From Pseudoalteromonas sp. T1lg23B (lineage in GTDB: Bacteria; Pseudomonadota; Gammaproteobacteria; Enterobacterales; Alteromonadaceae), in assembly GCF_002964665.1 (NCBI RefSeq), contig NZ_PQBZ01000034.1:1561388-1625387 (forward strand): DNA of 64,000 nucleotides, given 5' to 3'. Below are positions 28,611 through 38,704 of this stretch, in pieces. A model generated the notes under the pieces. The model had not been told where the DNA came from. It searched no databases and was given only the letters and a program-made list of their open reading frames with translations. A program made the translations under genes and the position numbers. Numbering within the stretch: position 1 is the first letter of the stretch; each line of letters begins with the position of its first letter.

Positions 28611-28628
28611 GTGACAGTTTTATGAAAC
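28611..28628 (-). promoter_or_regulatory. Pho box upstream of phoB
   Basis: Minus strand GTTTCATAAAACTGTCAC matches the Pho-box consensus CTGTCATAAATCTGTCAC at all but two or three positions, with the second half-site exact. It lies about 50 bases upstream of the phoB start. Confidence 0.75.
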
Positions 28629-28653
28629 TGTATCTTGGAATTTAAAAAGCCCA

Positions 28654-28690
28654 CAAAAAAAATGCGATATCATTTTACCGCATTATTTTT
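28654..28690 (-). terminator. Terminator of the minus-strand porin gene
   Basis: AATGCG / CGCATT stem (28661-28666 with 28679-28684) with A/T extension; on the minus strand it runs into a T8 tract. It separates the porin from the phoB promoter. Confidence 0.65.
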
Positions 28691-28738
28691 TGTAGACTAT
28701 TGATGTTACAGGATTATTTAAATAATAATAATATTCAG

Positions 28739-29689
28739 CTAAAAATCGTAACGCAATGTCAGCGCCATATGTTCCTGATCAGGTGTGTTGTCTAAGTTAA
28801 ACTGTGAGTACCAAATATACATACGTGCTTGCTTAGACAGGCTTTTTTCAACCCCTAATGACGTTGCATTACCTGCATCAGCAAGTTTGCCACTCGCACC
28901 ATCAGAATCTTGGTATTGAGCCAATAATTTATAACTATCAATTTTGTAGGAAGCACTGACCAAATAGCTGTCAATCTTATCGTCGCTATCAACTTTTTCA
29001 CTTTGCTGATACATGCCCCCTAACGTGGCGTTACCAATTCGCCCCTGCACCGTTACTCGATTAATATCATGGCCTGCCACTTCATTATCATGAGCAACGC
29101 TGATATAAATTGGTGTTTTTTTCAGTTTACTGTCACCATACATTCCCGCGACAGATATCCCCGACTCGCCATTTTGTTTACTGTTATCTTCTGCAATATA
29201 ACTGACCACAAATTTCAAATGGTTCAACTCAGGAGTGGTATATTGGACTGTATCACCGAGACGATTCTCCCCCGCGAAGAATCCTTTAATATCAGCTTCA
29301 AAGTCATTCATCATGTCCATACTGCCCTGTGACTTTTTGACCGCTGTATCGTCCCGACCAATCAAAACTTGCCCAAAACTACCTTTAACACCTACATATT
29401 GGGAGCGAGCGGTAATATTTTCACCGCTTTTGCCGTCTTGGTCGTTATCGGCTGGATTCACTTCAAATTCGTATTTAAAAAAGGCTTCAAGCCCATCACT
29501 CACCTGCGCTTGCCCTTTTACACCCAATCTAGATGCATAGCTTTCAATGCTTGTTTCGGAATCGTCCGCAATATCGCTATATTGTACTCCAGCATGAACT
29601 CGACCATACACTTTCACTTCTTCTGCACCAACCAAATTAGAAGCAATCAGCAATAATGGACCTAAAATTGTTAACGTATTTGTTTTCAT
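28739..29689 (-). CDS. General (Gram-negative) porin
   Basis: About 316 aa outer-membrane beta-barrel: signal peptide ending near VGA, then EEVKVYGRVHAGVQYSD as first strand, the SRLGVKG and GQVLIGRDDTAVK motifs of the OmpC/F-like porin_4 family, and a C-terminal aromatic LRYDF for BAM recognition. The ATG at 29689 gives a proper signal peptide; an upstream TTG would add seven residues. Neighbouring phoBR-pstS hints at phosphate uptake, but I see no Pho box before it, so the substrate is open. Confidence 0.85.
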   Translation of the reverse strand: MKTNTLTILGPLLLIASNLVGAEEVKVYGRVHAGVQYSDIADDSETSIESYASRLGVKGQAQVSDGLEAFFKYEFEVNPADNDQDGKSGENITARSQYVGVKGSFGQVLIGRDDTAVKKSQGSMDMMNDFEADIKGFFAGENRLGDTVQYTTPELNHLKFVVSYIAEDNSKQNGESGISVAGMYGDSKLKKTPIYISVAHDNEVAGHDINRVTVQGRIGNATLGGMYQQSEKVDSDDKIDSYLVSASYKIDSYKLLAQYQDSDGASGKLADAGNATSLGVEKSLSKQARMYIWYSQFNLDNTPDQEHMALTLRYDF

Positions 29690-29807
29690 TTTTAGCGCAG
29701 CCTTAGTCAATGATGATAGTTCTTATCCCTGAACTGGTGAGCTCATTGTTACGAGCAGTAATATAAAAATTAGCTGTTAATTATGGGAGATCAAGAAATA
29801 TGTATGC

Positions 29808-30061
29808 TTGGGATCAAATTTGTACTAAGTAGAGACTTTGGGATCAAATTCTTACCAACACGATCCTATTTCGGATCAATATTTTACTAGCCCGAACCAC
29901 ATAATTACCTTGATAACCATTGAATTAGCTATTTATTGTGCAAATATAGCCATAACAACGATCATATCTCTTAGAGCTAGTAAAAAACTGATCCCAAACC
30001 GCAAATACAACTAACATATTGATCTTTAAATATGATCGGATAGTAAAAAACTGATCCAAAA
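29808..30061. mobile_element. Transposase-less element with clustered inverted repeats
   Basis: About 250 bases between the porin and fba. Three plus-oriented units resembling TTGGGATCA-N2-TTTTTACTA (starts near 29808, 29838 and 29870) face two minus-oriented units (29977-29998 and 30041-30061), around an 85-base centre without a gene. Multiple repeated units near each end, oriented inward, resemble the termini of IS21-family elements, so this looks like a MITE or a deletion remnant. The family assignment is inference. The rest of this 420-base intergenic stretch holds the porin promoter region and the fba terminator. Confidence 0.55.
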
Positions 30062-30085
30062 AAAAGCCTCAAGTATGAGGCTTTT
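30062..30085 (-). terminator. fba terminator
   Basis: Perfect 10-bp stem AAAAGCCTCA / TGAGGCTTTT with a 4-base loop; on the minus strand it ends in T8. It abuts the last repeat unit of the element to its left. Confidence 0.9.
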
Positions 30086-30109
30086 CTTAACTAATAGTGG
30101 ACTTAGTTA

Positions 30110-31174
30110 TTATTTGATCTGAGCGTTTAACTCGCCTGAAAGGTACTTTAAGTGCATTTCATCTAGAGAAATTGGCTTGATCTTACTGGCATTACCGGCA
30201 GTACCAAACGCTTCATAACGATCAATACAGATCTCAGTCATCGCCTTGGTCGCTTCAGCCAAGAACTTACGAGGATCGAAGTTTGCAGGGTTATGAGCTA
30301 GATGGCGACGAATTGCACCCGTTGATGCTAAGCGTAAGTCTGTATCGATATTAACTTTACGCACACCGTGTTTGATCCCTTCAACGATTTGTTCAACTGG
30401 CACACCGTATGTTTCTGGAATTTCTCCACCATATTCATTGATCACCGCTAACCAATCTTGTGGCACCGACGAAGAACCATGCATCACTAAGTGTGTGTTT
30501 GGAATACGCGCATGAATTTCTTTAATGCGGTTAATAGCCAAAATATCACCTGTGGGTGGACGAGTGAATTTATACGCACCATGTGATGTACCACATGCAA
30601 TCGCGAGTGCGTCTACACCGGTTTTACTGACAAAATCAGCAGCTTCTTCAGGGTCTGTTAATAACTGATCGTGAGTCAGTTTGCCTACGGCACCAATGCC
30701 ATCTTCTTCACCGGCTTCACCTGTTTCTAAAGAGCCTAGTACACCCAGCTCACCTTCAACCGAAACACCACAAGCGTGTGCCATTTCAACAGTACGACGC
30801 GTCACATCAACATTGTATTCATAGCTTGATGGTGTTTTACCATCATCAAGTAAAGATCCATCCATCATTACAGATGAGAACCCTAATTGGATTGAACGTT
30901 GGCACACAGCAGGAGATGTACCGTGGTCCTGATGCATTACTACTGGAATGTGTGGCCATTCCTCAATAGCAGCAAGGATCATGTGGCGTATAAACGGTGC
31001 GCCAGCATAAGCACGAGCACCCGCAGAACCTTGTACAATCACTGGGCTGTTTGTTTTGTCAGCCGCTTCCATGATCGCACGCATTTGTTCCTGGTTGTTT
31101 ACGTTAAAAGCTGGAACTCCATAACCATGCTCTGCAGCATGATCGAGAAGTTGACGCATACTGATTAAAGCCAT
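30110..31174 (-). CDS. fba: Class II fructose-bisphosphate aldolase
   Basis: 354 aa zinc aldolase of glycolysis and gluconeogenesis. It is the class IIB/Calvin-cycle-type form rather than E. coli Fba[14 protein letters not shown], the zinc motif [33 protein letters not shown] and VMHGSSSVP. Downstream of pgk but separated by a terminator, so it probably has its own promoter in the 120-base gap. Confidence 0.95.
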   Translation of the reverse strand: MALISMRQLLDHAAEHGYGVPAFNVNNQEQMRAIMEAADKTNSPVIVQGSAGARAYAGAPFIRHMILAAIEEWPHIPVVMHQDHGTSPAVCQRSIQLGFSSVMMDGSLLDDGKTPSSYEYNVDVTRRTVEMAHACGVSVEGELGVLGSLETGEAGEEDGIGAVGKLTHDQLLTDPEEAADFVSKTGVDALAIACGTSHGAYKFTRPPTGDILAINRIKEIHARIPNTHLVMHGSSSVPQDWLAVINEYGGEIPETYGVPVEQIVEGIKHGVRKVNIDTDLRLASTGAIRRHLAHNPANFDPRKFLAEATKAMTEICIDRYEAFGTAGNASKIKPISLDEMHLKYLSGELNAQIK

Positions 31175-31291
31175 AATGCTTTCTCCAATAGTCGATAGCT
31201 TATCGCTATCTTGTTTGAACGGGATAAATTGTGTGTAGCCTAAGCTACGTACATTTGTTGATATCTAAGTGAGAGTGATATAAACAAATAA

Positions 31292-31309
31292 GGCCAGCGA
31301 ACGCTGGCC
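31292..31309 (-). terminator. pgk terminator
   Basis: GGCCAGCG / CGCTGGCC inverted repeat with a 2-base centre, followed on the minus strand by TTATTTGTTTA. Lies just behind the pgk stop. Confidence 0.7.
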
Positions 31310-31317
31310 CATAAAAA

Positions 31318-32496
31318 TTAAACGTTTGCTCTTTTCTCAAGCATAGCTACTGCCGGTAGTTTTTTCCCTTCTAAAAACTCTAAAAAGGCTCCACCACCAG
31401 TAGAAATATAAGAAATATCACCTGCTACGCCATATTTGTCGATTGCAGCTAATGTATCGCCACCACCGGCAATTGAAAACGCGCTAGATTTTGCAATGGC
31501 ATTGGCAATCGCTTCGGTACCATTACCAAATTGATCAAACTCGAATACACCAACAGGTCCATTCCAAACTACCGTACCTGCTTTTTCGATAATCTTGGCT
31601 AAAGTATTTGCAGTCTCGGGGCCAATGTCAAAGATCATGTCTTCGTCTGTGATTTCACTCACATTCTTTATGGTTGCCACTGCCGATTCTGAAAACTCAG
31701 AACCAACAACCACATCGGTTGGTACAGGAATGTCGCCATCATTTGCGCGAGCTGCATCTGTTAATTTATTCGCTTCTGCGATTAAATCTTTTTCATATAG
31801 AGATTTACCAACAGGATGGCCTGCTGCTGCGATAAAGGTATTAGCAATGCCGCCACCAGCTACGAGTTGATCAACCACCGTTGACAATGAGTCAAGTACG
31901 GTTAATTTTGTCGATACTTTTGAACCACCCACAATCGCCACCAGTGGACGAGCTGGGTTATCAAGGGCTTTACCGAGCGCTTCAAGCTCTGCAGCAAGCA
32001 ACGGACCCGCACATGCAATCGGTGCAAATAACCCCACACCATGTGTTGAAGCTTGTGCTCGGTGAGCTGTACCAAAAGCATCCATCACATACACATCACA
32101 CAGTGCAGCCAATTGCTTAGCCAACGTCTCGTCATCTTTCTTTTCACCCACGTTAAAGCGGACATTTTCAAAAACGACGACTTCGTTATCTGCAATCTCA
32201 ACACCATTAAGATAATCAGTTACCAAGCGAACGTTTTGTGGCAAAGCATCATTCAAATAGTCAACAACTGGTTGCATAGAATATTGTGCATCATACTCAC
32301 CCTCCGTTGGACGGCCCAAGTGCGACATCACCATCACTTTAGCACCCTTCTCAAGTGCAAGTTTGATAGTGGGCAGTGATGCGCGGATGCGTGCATCAGA
32401 GGTCACTTTGCCCTCTTTAACAGGCACATTCAAATCTTCACGGATTAACACGCGCTTACCGCTTAAATCTAAATCAGTCATTTTAATGACAGACAT
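31318..32496 (-). CDS. pgk: Phosphoglycerate kinase
   Basis: About 392 aa glycolytic kinase. Motifs: [26 protein letters not shown] (triose-binding), [30 protein letters not shown] and the C-terminal GGGDTLAA nucleotide loop. The ATG at 32496 has AAGGAG seven bases upstream and gives the normal [11 protein letters not shown] start; longer readings have no better signal. Between epd and fba as in E. coli. Confidence 0.97.
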   Translation of the reverse strand: MSVIKMTDLDLSGKRVLIREDLNVPVKEGKVTSDARIRASLPTIKLALEKGAKVMVMSHLGRPTEGEYDAQYSMQPVVDYLNDALPQNVRLVTDYLNGVEIADNEVVVFENVRFNVGEKKDDETLAKQLAALCDVYVMDAFGTAHRAQASTHGVGLFAPIACAGPLLAAELEALGKALDNPARPLVAIVGGSKVSTKLTVLDSLSTVVDQLVAGGGIANTFIAAAGHPVGKSLYEKDLIAEANKLTDAARANDGDIPVPTDVVVGSEFSESAVATIKNVSEITDEDMIFDIGPETANTLAKIIEKAGTVVWNGPVGVFEFDQFGNGTEAIANAIAKSSAFSIAGGGDTLAAIDKYGVAGDISYISTGGGAFLEFLEGKKLPAVAMLEKRANV

Positions 32497-32537
32497 GGAC
32501 TTCTCCTTCATTAACGATACTTCAATATTCAAATAAT

Positions 32538-33551
32538 TTATCTAGCAGCCATCATTGCCACTGCTGTGTCGAGCATTCGATTCGCAAAGCCCCACTCGTT
32601 ATCACACCACACTAACAATTTTACGAGTCGTCTATGGCTAACTCGAGTTTGTGTGCCATCAATGATACAGGAGTGCGAGTCATGATTGAAATCAACCGAG
32701 ACCAAAGGTTCTTCGGTATAACTCAAGATACCCTCTAAGCGCCCTGATGCAGCTTGTTGTAACACCTGATTGACTCGCACTAAATCTACATCGGCGTTAA
32801 GTGTCACGCTTAAATCCATCGCCGTCACATTAATGGTGGGCACGCGTACCGCGATGGCCTCAAAACGGCTATGAAATTTAGGTAATATACGTTCAATACC
32901 GCGTGCCAGTTTAGTATCCACAGGGATAATTGATTGGCTGGCTGCACGAGTACGTCTTAGATCACTATGATATGCGTCAATAACTTGCTGATCATGCATA
33001 GAAGCATGGATGGTCGTGATCGCTCCAGATTCAATACCAAAAGCATCATCCAACACCTTTATGACAGGTACGATGCAATTAGTTGTACATGAACCATTAG
33101 ATACAATACTATGTGAAGACTGAAGCTCTTCATCATTGATACCATATACGATGGTCGCATCAACGTCCGCATCCGCTGGTTGAGAAAAAAGCACTTTTTT
33201 TGCGCCCGCATTTAAATGGCGCATCGCATCCGCACGAGAATGAAACACTCCAGTACACTCAAGTACCACATCAACATCCAACGCCTGCCACGGCAATAAA
33301 CTAGGGTCAGCTTCATTAAATAGTTGGATTGTATCACCAGCAACATTTAAATACGGAGCTTGATGGCTTACATCAAACGCAAAACGCCCATGAGAAGTAT
33401 CATATTTTAAGAGGTGGGCAACGGCTTTAGGGTCTGCTAATTCGTTGATAGCAACAACTTGAATTTCGTGCTGGCGTCCAGACTCGTACAAAGCGCGTAC
33501 TATGTTGCGACCGATACGACCAAAACCATTAATTGCCAGTTTGATTGCCAT
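32538..33551 (-). CDS. epd: Erythrose-4-phosphate dehydrogenase
   Basis: 337 aa GAPDH-like NAD enzyme. Rossmann start [11 protein letters not shown], catalytic Cys in [11 protein letters not shown], and Epd-typical [24 protein letters not shown] and [12 protein letters not shown]. It oxidises erythrose-4-phosphate toward pyridoxal phosphate synthesis. Position upstream of pgk supports Epd over GapA. A six-base-stem hairpin (33586-33600) lies in its leader. Confidence 0.92.
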   Translation of the reverse strand: MAIKLAINGFGRIGRNIVRALYESGRQHEIQVVAINELADPKAVAHLLKYDTSHGRFAFDVSHQAPYLNVAGDTIQLFNEADPSLLPWQALDVDVVLECTGVFHSRADAMRHLNAGAKKVLFSQPADADVDATIVYGINDEELQSSHSIVSNGSCTTNCIVPVIKVLDDAFGIESGAITTIHASMHDQQVIDAYHSDLRRTRAASQSIIPVDTKLARGIERILPKFHSRFEAIAVRVPTINVTAMDLSVTLNADVDLVRVNQVLQQAASGRLEGILSYTEEPLVSVDFNHDSHSCIIDGTQTRVSHRRLVKLLVWCDNEWGFANRMLDTAVAMMAAR

Positions 33552-33611
33552 TAAATTGAAAATCCAGCTAAATGCGAATAATTACAGGAGCTTTGCTCCT
33601 AAGGTGGCGCT

Positions 33612-33640
33612 ATTGTAATCGACCATGGTTAAATGTGTAA
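33612..33640 (-). promoter_or_regulatory. Candidate epd promoter
   Basis: Minus strand TTACAC, a 17-base spacer, then TACAAT: a good sigma-70 pair about 60-90 bases upstream of epd, in the gap behind the exonuclease gene. Confidence 0.5.
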
Positions 33641-33742
33641 GGGTAATGACAAACTTTTTTTACATACCGAGTTGAAATACGGGTTCGCATGAACCTAATC
33701 CATGCTCAAAGCGCAAGTCTAGACCTTGCCACGACTCTTGTA

Positions 33743-34387
33743 TCAAGTAGCGGCTCGCTGAAGTAATTGTCCAAGCTTGAGACGTTTACCTGAACTAATT
33801 GCACTGCTCTGAGCTAGTAAAAGCTCAGCAGTGGCCAAAGAGTCCGTTAACGCATTATGCACAGCATAATCTGGCAGGTGATAACGGCTGCGACATGCCG
33901 ACAAAGTTAAACTCTGTATGTTTAATGGCTCAGTTCGCGCCGCTAAACGACGCTTTTCGATTGCCATGGTATCCAATATAGCTAACGGACTTAACACTAA
34001 GTCGTAACATTGACATGCCTTTTTTAAAAAAGCCCAATCCAACGGGGCATTATGACACACCAGTATTTTTCCCTCTAACGCAGCGGCTAATCGTGTCAGA
34101 ATAGAGTTTATCGACTCACCTTGTTCCAGCATCTGTTCATCAATGCCATGGTATACAGGGCTTTGCGACAACGCCTTCACTTCTTTATTCAAAAAATATT
34201 CGGCAGAGTCTAAACGCACTTTTCCCTGCTCTAGCACCAGCCAAGCGGCGGAAACTATCTCATCTTTTTGAGCATCCAGTCCGGTGAGTTCAAGATCCAG
34301 GATCAAATACCGTGCAGCGTTAAATTCGAGTTGGCGCAACTTCATTCTGCAGTATAACTTACGCCACCAGCGTACCAACCATCTCAT
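33743..34387 (-). CDS. DnaQ-like DEDDh 3'-5' exonuclease
   Basis: 214 aa. Exo I motif LDLELTGLDAQKDEIV, Exo II HNAPLDWAFLKKA and Exo III HNALTDSLATAELL with the DEDDh His. Stand-alone proofreading-type exonuclease domain, not the polymerase III epsilon subunit itself. It overlaps the upstream DUF294 gene by four bases; this pair accompanies actP/acs loci in Vibrio and Pseudomonas, though the reason is not established. Confidence 0.88.
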   Translation of the reverse strand: MRWLVRWWRKLYCRMKLRQLEFNAARYLILDLELTGLDAQKDEIVSAAWLVLEQGKVRLDSAEYFLNKEVKALSQSPVYHGIDEQMLEQGESINSILTRLAAALEGKILVCHNAPLDWAFLKKACQCYDLVLSPLAILDTMAIEKRRLAARTEPLNIQSLTLSACRSRYHLPDYAVHNALTDSLATAELLLAQSSAISSGKRLKLGQLLQRAAT

Positions 34388-36222
34388 AGGCTGCCTCTGG
34401 CAAATTTAAACGCACAAGCCTGTTGCGCTTGTTTTATCAGGTAAAAAGCTTCTTTTAATTGATGCCTCTCTAGTGAGGTGAGGTGCTGCGGGTTGATGCA
34501 GTTTTCTGGTAACTGCTCATGTTCTAGCTGGGTTTTGAGTCTGAGTTGAGTGAGATAGCGCCAGCAGTCTTTTAAATCGTAAATATCTGCTTTGTTCAAA
34601 AGCGTAGCACCTAGCAAGGCATCTAAACGCTCTAAGGTATTCGCTTTATAGATCTGGGCTTTGAGCGCGTACAGACGGACCAGATCATTAATGATCACCA
34701 CCCCACGACGTTTTAAATCCAAATACTTATGTTGCTGTTGGTCTGTTTCCAATTTAAATTGCTGAAACAAGCCCAAAGGCACTGAGTTAGTACTAATATC
34801 GGTCGCCATGGCCGCAAAAAACAATTCATTCTTTGTTAATTCACTTAACTGTGTGGCGAACTCATTATACAAAACACTACTGCCTTCAATAAATCGGATA
34901 TCGAAATAGATTTTGCAATTGAGCATTGCCTTTGGCGTTGGCTGAGCTATCCAGTTTTCAAAACGTGCTAACCACTGCTTGAGCGAACCTCGACAATCCG
35001 CATTACTGGCCATGATATTACCGGGACAAGTACGAATACCACAGTGAGCCAGTTGCTCGCACACAAATTGCCCTAATCCCGCAAAATAGCGCCGCTGTTC
35101 ATCGTTCACGTCATCAGGCAGCAACAAACCGTTATCTTGATCCGAGTGTAGCGTTTGTTCTTCTCTGGCTTGTGATCCAAAACAGATCCAACTGAAGGCA
35201 CATGGAGCCTCACCGTGCTCTAACTGGTACAACGCAATTAACCGAGCGGTAAGTGCATCACTAAGGCCACTCAGTAATTTACCTATCAAAGAGATATCTT
35301 CGATGTTGTTGGCGAAACTTTTTAGCAAGGTAGGGATCTCTGTTGCACATAACTTTAGTTGGGTGAGGCTTTGTGCTTTGTAAATCTTACCTATTAATTG
35401 TACCGGATCGCTCTTTTGCTGACGCAACAAATCGGTACTGGTTAGCATTCCAAGGGGCTCATGGCGCTCGTTTAGCACAGGCAAGTGATGAATATTATGC
35501 TTGAGCATTAAGTGCAGTGCTGAAAACACCCGATTATGTTCAAATATGTATTTTGGTGAGTCAGTCATAATCGATGCAATCGACTGCTGCGGTGATATTC
35601 CTACGGCGAGTACTCTATTTCGTAAATCTCGGTCCGTCACCACTCCCAACAACTTTTGCTGCTCACTGATAATAATCGACGAAACCGAATGTTGGCTCAT
35701 GGTTTTTGCCGCATCATAAATGCTCGCATCCGGTGCCAGCATAACAGCGCCTTTAGTCATCACATCACTGATCTTCTTTTCCGACCAGCTATCACGACTT
35801 TGTTTATAGTGCGAGGAAAGTAGACGGTTAGCATGTGCTTTTACAAAGTGCTGCTCAAATACTTTATATTCGCGGCGTAAAAACTCAAAGTCTTCTTCTT
35901 TGAGTAGATAAACTAAACCAGCAACATTGACCTGTAGCTGGTTTTTAATGGCTTCACCAGTAAGCAATGACGGGTAACCAAAGTAGTCACCTTCAGCCAA
36001 ACGTGTGATCACTTCACCATGTGCGGTGAGTAAGTCATAACTACCAGAGCGGACAAGGTACAAATATAAATTGCCACTGCGTAACCATTGATGCTGGTTT
36101 TGCTCGGTCAGATAAATCACCTCAATATGGGTGGAAAAGAAATGGCTGGCTGCTTCTGGTAGCTGACTAAACGGCATTTGCTTACTAACAAACCGTTTAA
36201 CCTCTGCAATTTCAGGTATCAT
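34384..36222 (-). CDS. cNMP-binding / CBS / DUF294 nucleotidyltransferase-like protein
   Basis: About 612 aa signalling protein. Domain order: cNMP-binding barrel (about 15-125), two CBS domains (about 155-275; ISDVMTKGAVML, IASIMTDSPKYI), a GlnD-like nucleotidyltransferase core with GSQAREEQTLHSDQDNG (about 350-370) and a C-terminal DUF294 domain. The ATG at 36222 has AGGAG seven bases upstream. The target is unknown; sitting next to actP, it may link energy status to acetate uptake (inference). Confidence 0.9.
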   Translation of the reverse strand: MIPEIAEVKRFVSKQMPFSQLPEAASHFFSTHIEVIYLTEQNQHQWLRSGNLYLYLVRSGSYDLLTAHGEVITRLAEGDYFGYPSLLTGEAIKNQLQVNVAGLVYLLKEEDFEFLRREYKVFEQHFVKAHANRLLSSHYKQSRDSWSEKKISDVMTKGAVMLAPDASIYDAAKTMSQHSVSSIIISEQQKLLGVVTDRDLRNRVLAVGISPQQSIASIMTDSPKYIFEHNRVFSALHLMLKHNIHHLPVLNERHEPLGMLTSTDLLRQQKSDPVQLIGKIYKAQSLTQLKLCATEIPTLLKSFANNIEDISLIGKLLSGLSDALTARLIALYQLEHGEAPCAFSWICFGSQAREEQTLHSDQDNGLLLPDDVNDEQRRYFAGLGQFVCEQLAHCGIRTCPGNIMASNADCRGSLKQWLARFENWIAQPTPKAMLNCKIYFDIRFIEGSSVLYNEFATQLSELTKNELFFAAMATDISTNSVPLGLFQQFKLETDQQQHKYLDLKRRGVVIINDLVRLYALKAQIYKANTLERLDALLGATLLNKADIYDLKDCWRYLTQLRLKTQLEHEQLPENCINPQHLTSLERHQLKEAFYLIKQAQQACAFKFARGSL

Positions 36223-36275
36223 CCTCGCTCCTAAACTGTTCGCCAATAACCATCGGGTAACCCGTTATTCTTGAA

Positions 36276-36303
36276 CTAAAAACCCAGCCCATTGGGCTGG
36301 GTT
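36276..36303 (-). terminator. actP terminator
   Basis: Perfect 10-bp stem AACCCAGCCC / GGGCTGGGTT with an ATT loop, followed on the minus strand by TTTTTAG. Confidence 0.85.
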
Positions 36304-36329
36304 GTCCCTTACAATACTAGCAAATGAAT

Positions 36330-38057
36330 CTAGTGCGCGTGGGCGGCACTGGACCCTTTAGGATTACGGATACTTTCCACCATTTGCTGTACTTCCTCTG
36401 GTGTCTGCGCCGTCAATTTGAGTACCACAGCAGCGACAATGAAATTCACCATCATACCCACAATACCTATTCCTTCAGGTGAAATCCCAAACAACCAGTT
36501 CGCTGGAGTATTAAGTTCTGGACTAATAAACTTGAAGTAGATGATATATGCCGCCGTAAAGGTTATCCCAGTGACCATACCTGCAATCGCACCTTCTTTG
36601 TTCATACGTTTAGAAAAAATCCCCATAATGATCGCAGGGAAGAAGCTTGCTGCCGCAAGACCAAACGCAAACGCCACGACCGATGCAACAAATCCCGGCG
36701 GATTAATACCAAAGTAAGCAGAAATAACTATCGCAACCATGGCCGATAAGCGCGCCGCTAACAGCTCTTGTTTATCACTGATGTTGGGCTTCAAGGTTCG
36801 CTTAAGTAGGTCATGAGACACCGAGGTTGAAATAACCAATAGAAGGCCTGCTGTGGTCGAAAGTGCCGCTGCAATTCCGCCTGCGGCAACCAGTGCAATC
36901 ACCCATGCCGGTAAATCAGCAATTTCGGGATTTGCCAACACCATAATATCACGGTCAATTTGCACCTCGTTGGCACTATTTGGGTCGCTAATTTTGCCTG
37001 ACGAATAGAACATCTTGCCGTCATTGTTTTTGTCTTCAAACACAATCAGCCCTGTTCTTTCCCAGTTTTTTACCCAAGTTGGTGCCTCCGCATAGGCTGT
37101 ACCACTGCCATCTTTACCATTAATAGTATCAATCATATTAACGCGAGCGAAGGAGGCTACTGCGGGTGCAGTCGTGTAAACAATAGCAATGAACACAAGT
37201 GTCCATGCTGCCGAGATGCGCGTGTCTTTAACGCGAGGTACAGTGAAAAAGCGCACAATAACATGAGGCAGGCCTGCCGTGCCTACCATCAGAGCTGCCG
37301 TGATGGCAAACACATCTATCATGCTTTTTGAGCCTTCAGTATATTGTGCAAATCCCAACTCAGCACTGAGACCATCAAGCTTATCCAACACATACATACC
37401 AGAACCATCAGCAAGTGTTGCACCAAAGCCTGTTTGGGGTAGTAAATGTCCCGTCATCATCAAGGAAATAAAAATAGCAGGCACTAGATACGCGAACACT
37501 AACACACAGTATTGTGCAACTTGGGTATAGGTTATCCCCTTCATGCCACCAAGTACGGCATAGAAGAAAACGATCACCATACCAATGTATACACCTGTTT
37601 CTATATCCACCTCAAGAAAGCGAGAAAATACCACGCCAACACCACGCATTTGACCTGCTATGTAAGTAAAACAAATGAAAATGGCACACATAATGGCAAC
37701 GACACGCGCAACCTGTGAGTAGTAACGGTCGCCGATAAAGTCGGGGACTGTGAATTTACCGAACTTACGAAGATAAGGCGCAAGACACAGCGCTAACAAT
37801 ACATAGCCACCAGTCCATCCCATGAGGTACACGCCACCGTCATAACCTGCAAATGAAATAATCCCCGCCATGGAAATAAATGACGCAGCACTCATCCAGT
37901 CAGCAGCCGTTGCCATCCCATTTGCGAACGGTGGAACGCCGCCACCTGCAACATAGAAATCTTGAGTGGAGCCAGCACGAGCCCAGATTGCAATACCGAT
38001 ATAGAGCGCAAAGCTCAAACCGACGATTATAAATGTGAGAGTTTGTACATCCATCAT
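36330..38057 (-). CDS. actP: ActP-type cation/acetate symporter
   Basis: 575 aa sodium:solute symporter (SSS) with about 13 hydrophobic segments. The N-terminal FYVAGGGVPPFANGMATAADWMSAASF and VPDFIGDRYYSQ motifs are typical of acetate/carboxylate permeases. Two ATGs lie in tandem at the start. It is preceded seven bases upstream by its DUF4212 partner and belongs to the acetate cluster with crbS, crbR and acs. Imports acetate (and likely short carboxylates) across the inner membrane. Confidence 0.9.
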   Translation of the reverse strand: MMDVQTLTFIIVGLSFALYIGIAIWARAGSTQDFYVAGGGVPPFANGMATAADWMSAASFISMAGIISFAGYDGGVYLMGWTGGYVLLALCLAPYLRKFGKFTVPDFIGDRYYSQVARVVAIMCAIFICFTYIAGQMRGVGVVFSRFLEVDIETGVYIGMVIVFFYAVLGGMKGITYTQVAQYCVLVFAYLVPAIFISLMMTGHLLPQTGFGATLADGSGMYVLDKLDGLSAELGFAQYTEGSKSMIDVFAITAALMVGTAGLPHVIVRFFTVPRVKDTRISAAWTLVFIAIVYTTAPAVASFARVNMIDTINGKDGSGTAYAEAPTWVKNWERTGLIVFEDKNNDGKMFYSSGKISDPNSANEVQIDRDIMVLANPEIADLPAWVIALVAAGGIAAALSTTAGLLLVISTSVSHDLLKRTLKPNISDKQELLAARLSAMVAIVISAYFGINPPGFVASVVAFAFGLAAASFFPAIIMGIFSKRMNKEGAIAGMVTGITFTAAYIIYFKFISPELNTPANWLFGISPEGIGIVGMMVNFIVAAVVLKLTAQTPEEVQQMVESIRNPKGSSAAHAH

Positions 38058-38064
38058 AATGCCC

Positions 38065-38328
38065 CTATTCGTCTACGCCGTATTTTTTATCCAGTGCATT
38101 CATCTTGAATACGTAGACAAAAATCAAAGCAACAAATGTGTAAATTGCCCCTTGTTGTGAAAACCAAAAACCCAGTTTGAATCCGAAAAAGCGGATTTCA
38201 TTGAGTACATCCACCAGCAAAATGCCAAAACCGAAAGAAACGACAAACCAAATTGCCAACAGTTTAAACATTAAGGTGAGATTTTCTGACCAGTATGCTT
38301 TTGCTTGTTGTTCATCTTTAAAAGCCAT
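38065..38328 (-). CDS. DUF4212 small subunit of sodium:solute symporter
   Basis: 87 aa with two membrane segments (about 25-47 and 52-75), WSENLTLMFKLLAIWF and a charged C-terminus. DUF4212 proteins always pair with SSS acetate-type permeases and play the role YjcH has beside E. coli ActP. The ATG at 38328 follows AGGGG at a good distance; upstream in-frame starts would add a soluble tail. First gene of the DUF4212-actP operon. Confidence 0.9.
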   Translation of the reverse strand: MAFKDEQQAKAYWSENLTLMFKLLAIWFVVSFGFGILLVDVLNEIRFFGFKLGFWFSQQGAIYTFVALIFVYVFKMNALDKKYGVDE

Positions 38329-38416
38329 TTTATATCCCCTATCACGTGCTCGCTCTGGAGCTGTGTTGGTGTTAATTGTCACCATTTACCTTAGCAACGG
38401 CTTGATAAGAATAAAT

Positions 38417-38432
38417 TGAGACCTTAGTCGTA
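38417..38432 (+). promoter_or_regulatory. Candidate CrbR operator, copy A
   Basis: TGAGACCTTAGTCGTA, 15 of 16 to the consensus TTAGACCTTAGTCGTA derived from four copies in this locus. Lies 89-104 bases upstream of the DUF4212-actP operon. Confidence 0.55.
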
Positions 38433-38561
38433 GCAGTAACATTACGTTTACGTCAACTGCACCTTGAGGAAAAATAATGTTGAATTAATTCATTTAATAA
38501 CAATATGTTAGGTGAAATTGAAAACATTTATTGAGATGTTCTACGCAAAATATGACGCTTA

Positions 38562-38577
38562 TACGACATTAGTCTAA
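38562..38577 (-). promoter_or_regulatory. Candidate CrbR operator, copy B
   Basis: Minus strand TTAGACTAATGTCGTA: both six-base arms (TTAGAC and GTCGTA) are exact, with a different 4-base centre. It is 128 bases upstream of crbS. Confidence 0.5.
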
Positions 38578-38704
38578 ATCTACTTGAGAAAAATCACTTA
38601 TTATTTATAAACAATACGTTATGAATTTTTCCGTGATTTCGCGTATACAGACACCGAATAAATCTGTGGTAAGGTAAAGTCACCTTGATTTTACAAGAAT
38701 AATA

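Larger units (their letters stand above)
38329..38704. other. Regulatory intergenic region DUF4212-actP / crbS
   Basis: 376 AT-rich bases without a gene, between the divergent transporter operon and crbS. It contains two copies of the TTAGAC-N4-GTCGTA motif listed separately. No sure -35/-10 pair is assigned. Confidence 0.6.

Noticed and set aside
29690..29710. CCTTAGTC near the start of the phosphate-side porin as a fifth CrbR site
   Set aside because: Only eight bases match, the dyad arms are missing and it lies over the start codon region.
29711..29807. Pho box before the minus-strand porin
   Set aside because: No pair of GTCA-type half-sites at 11-bp spacing was found.
33586..33600. AGGAGC/GCTCCT hairpin in the epd leader as a terminator
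   Set aside because: Stem of only six pairs, no T-tract, and it lies downstream of a good promoter, so it is a leader structure at most.
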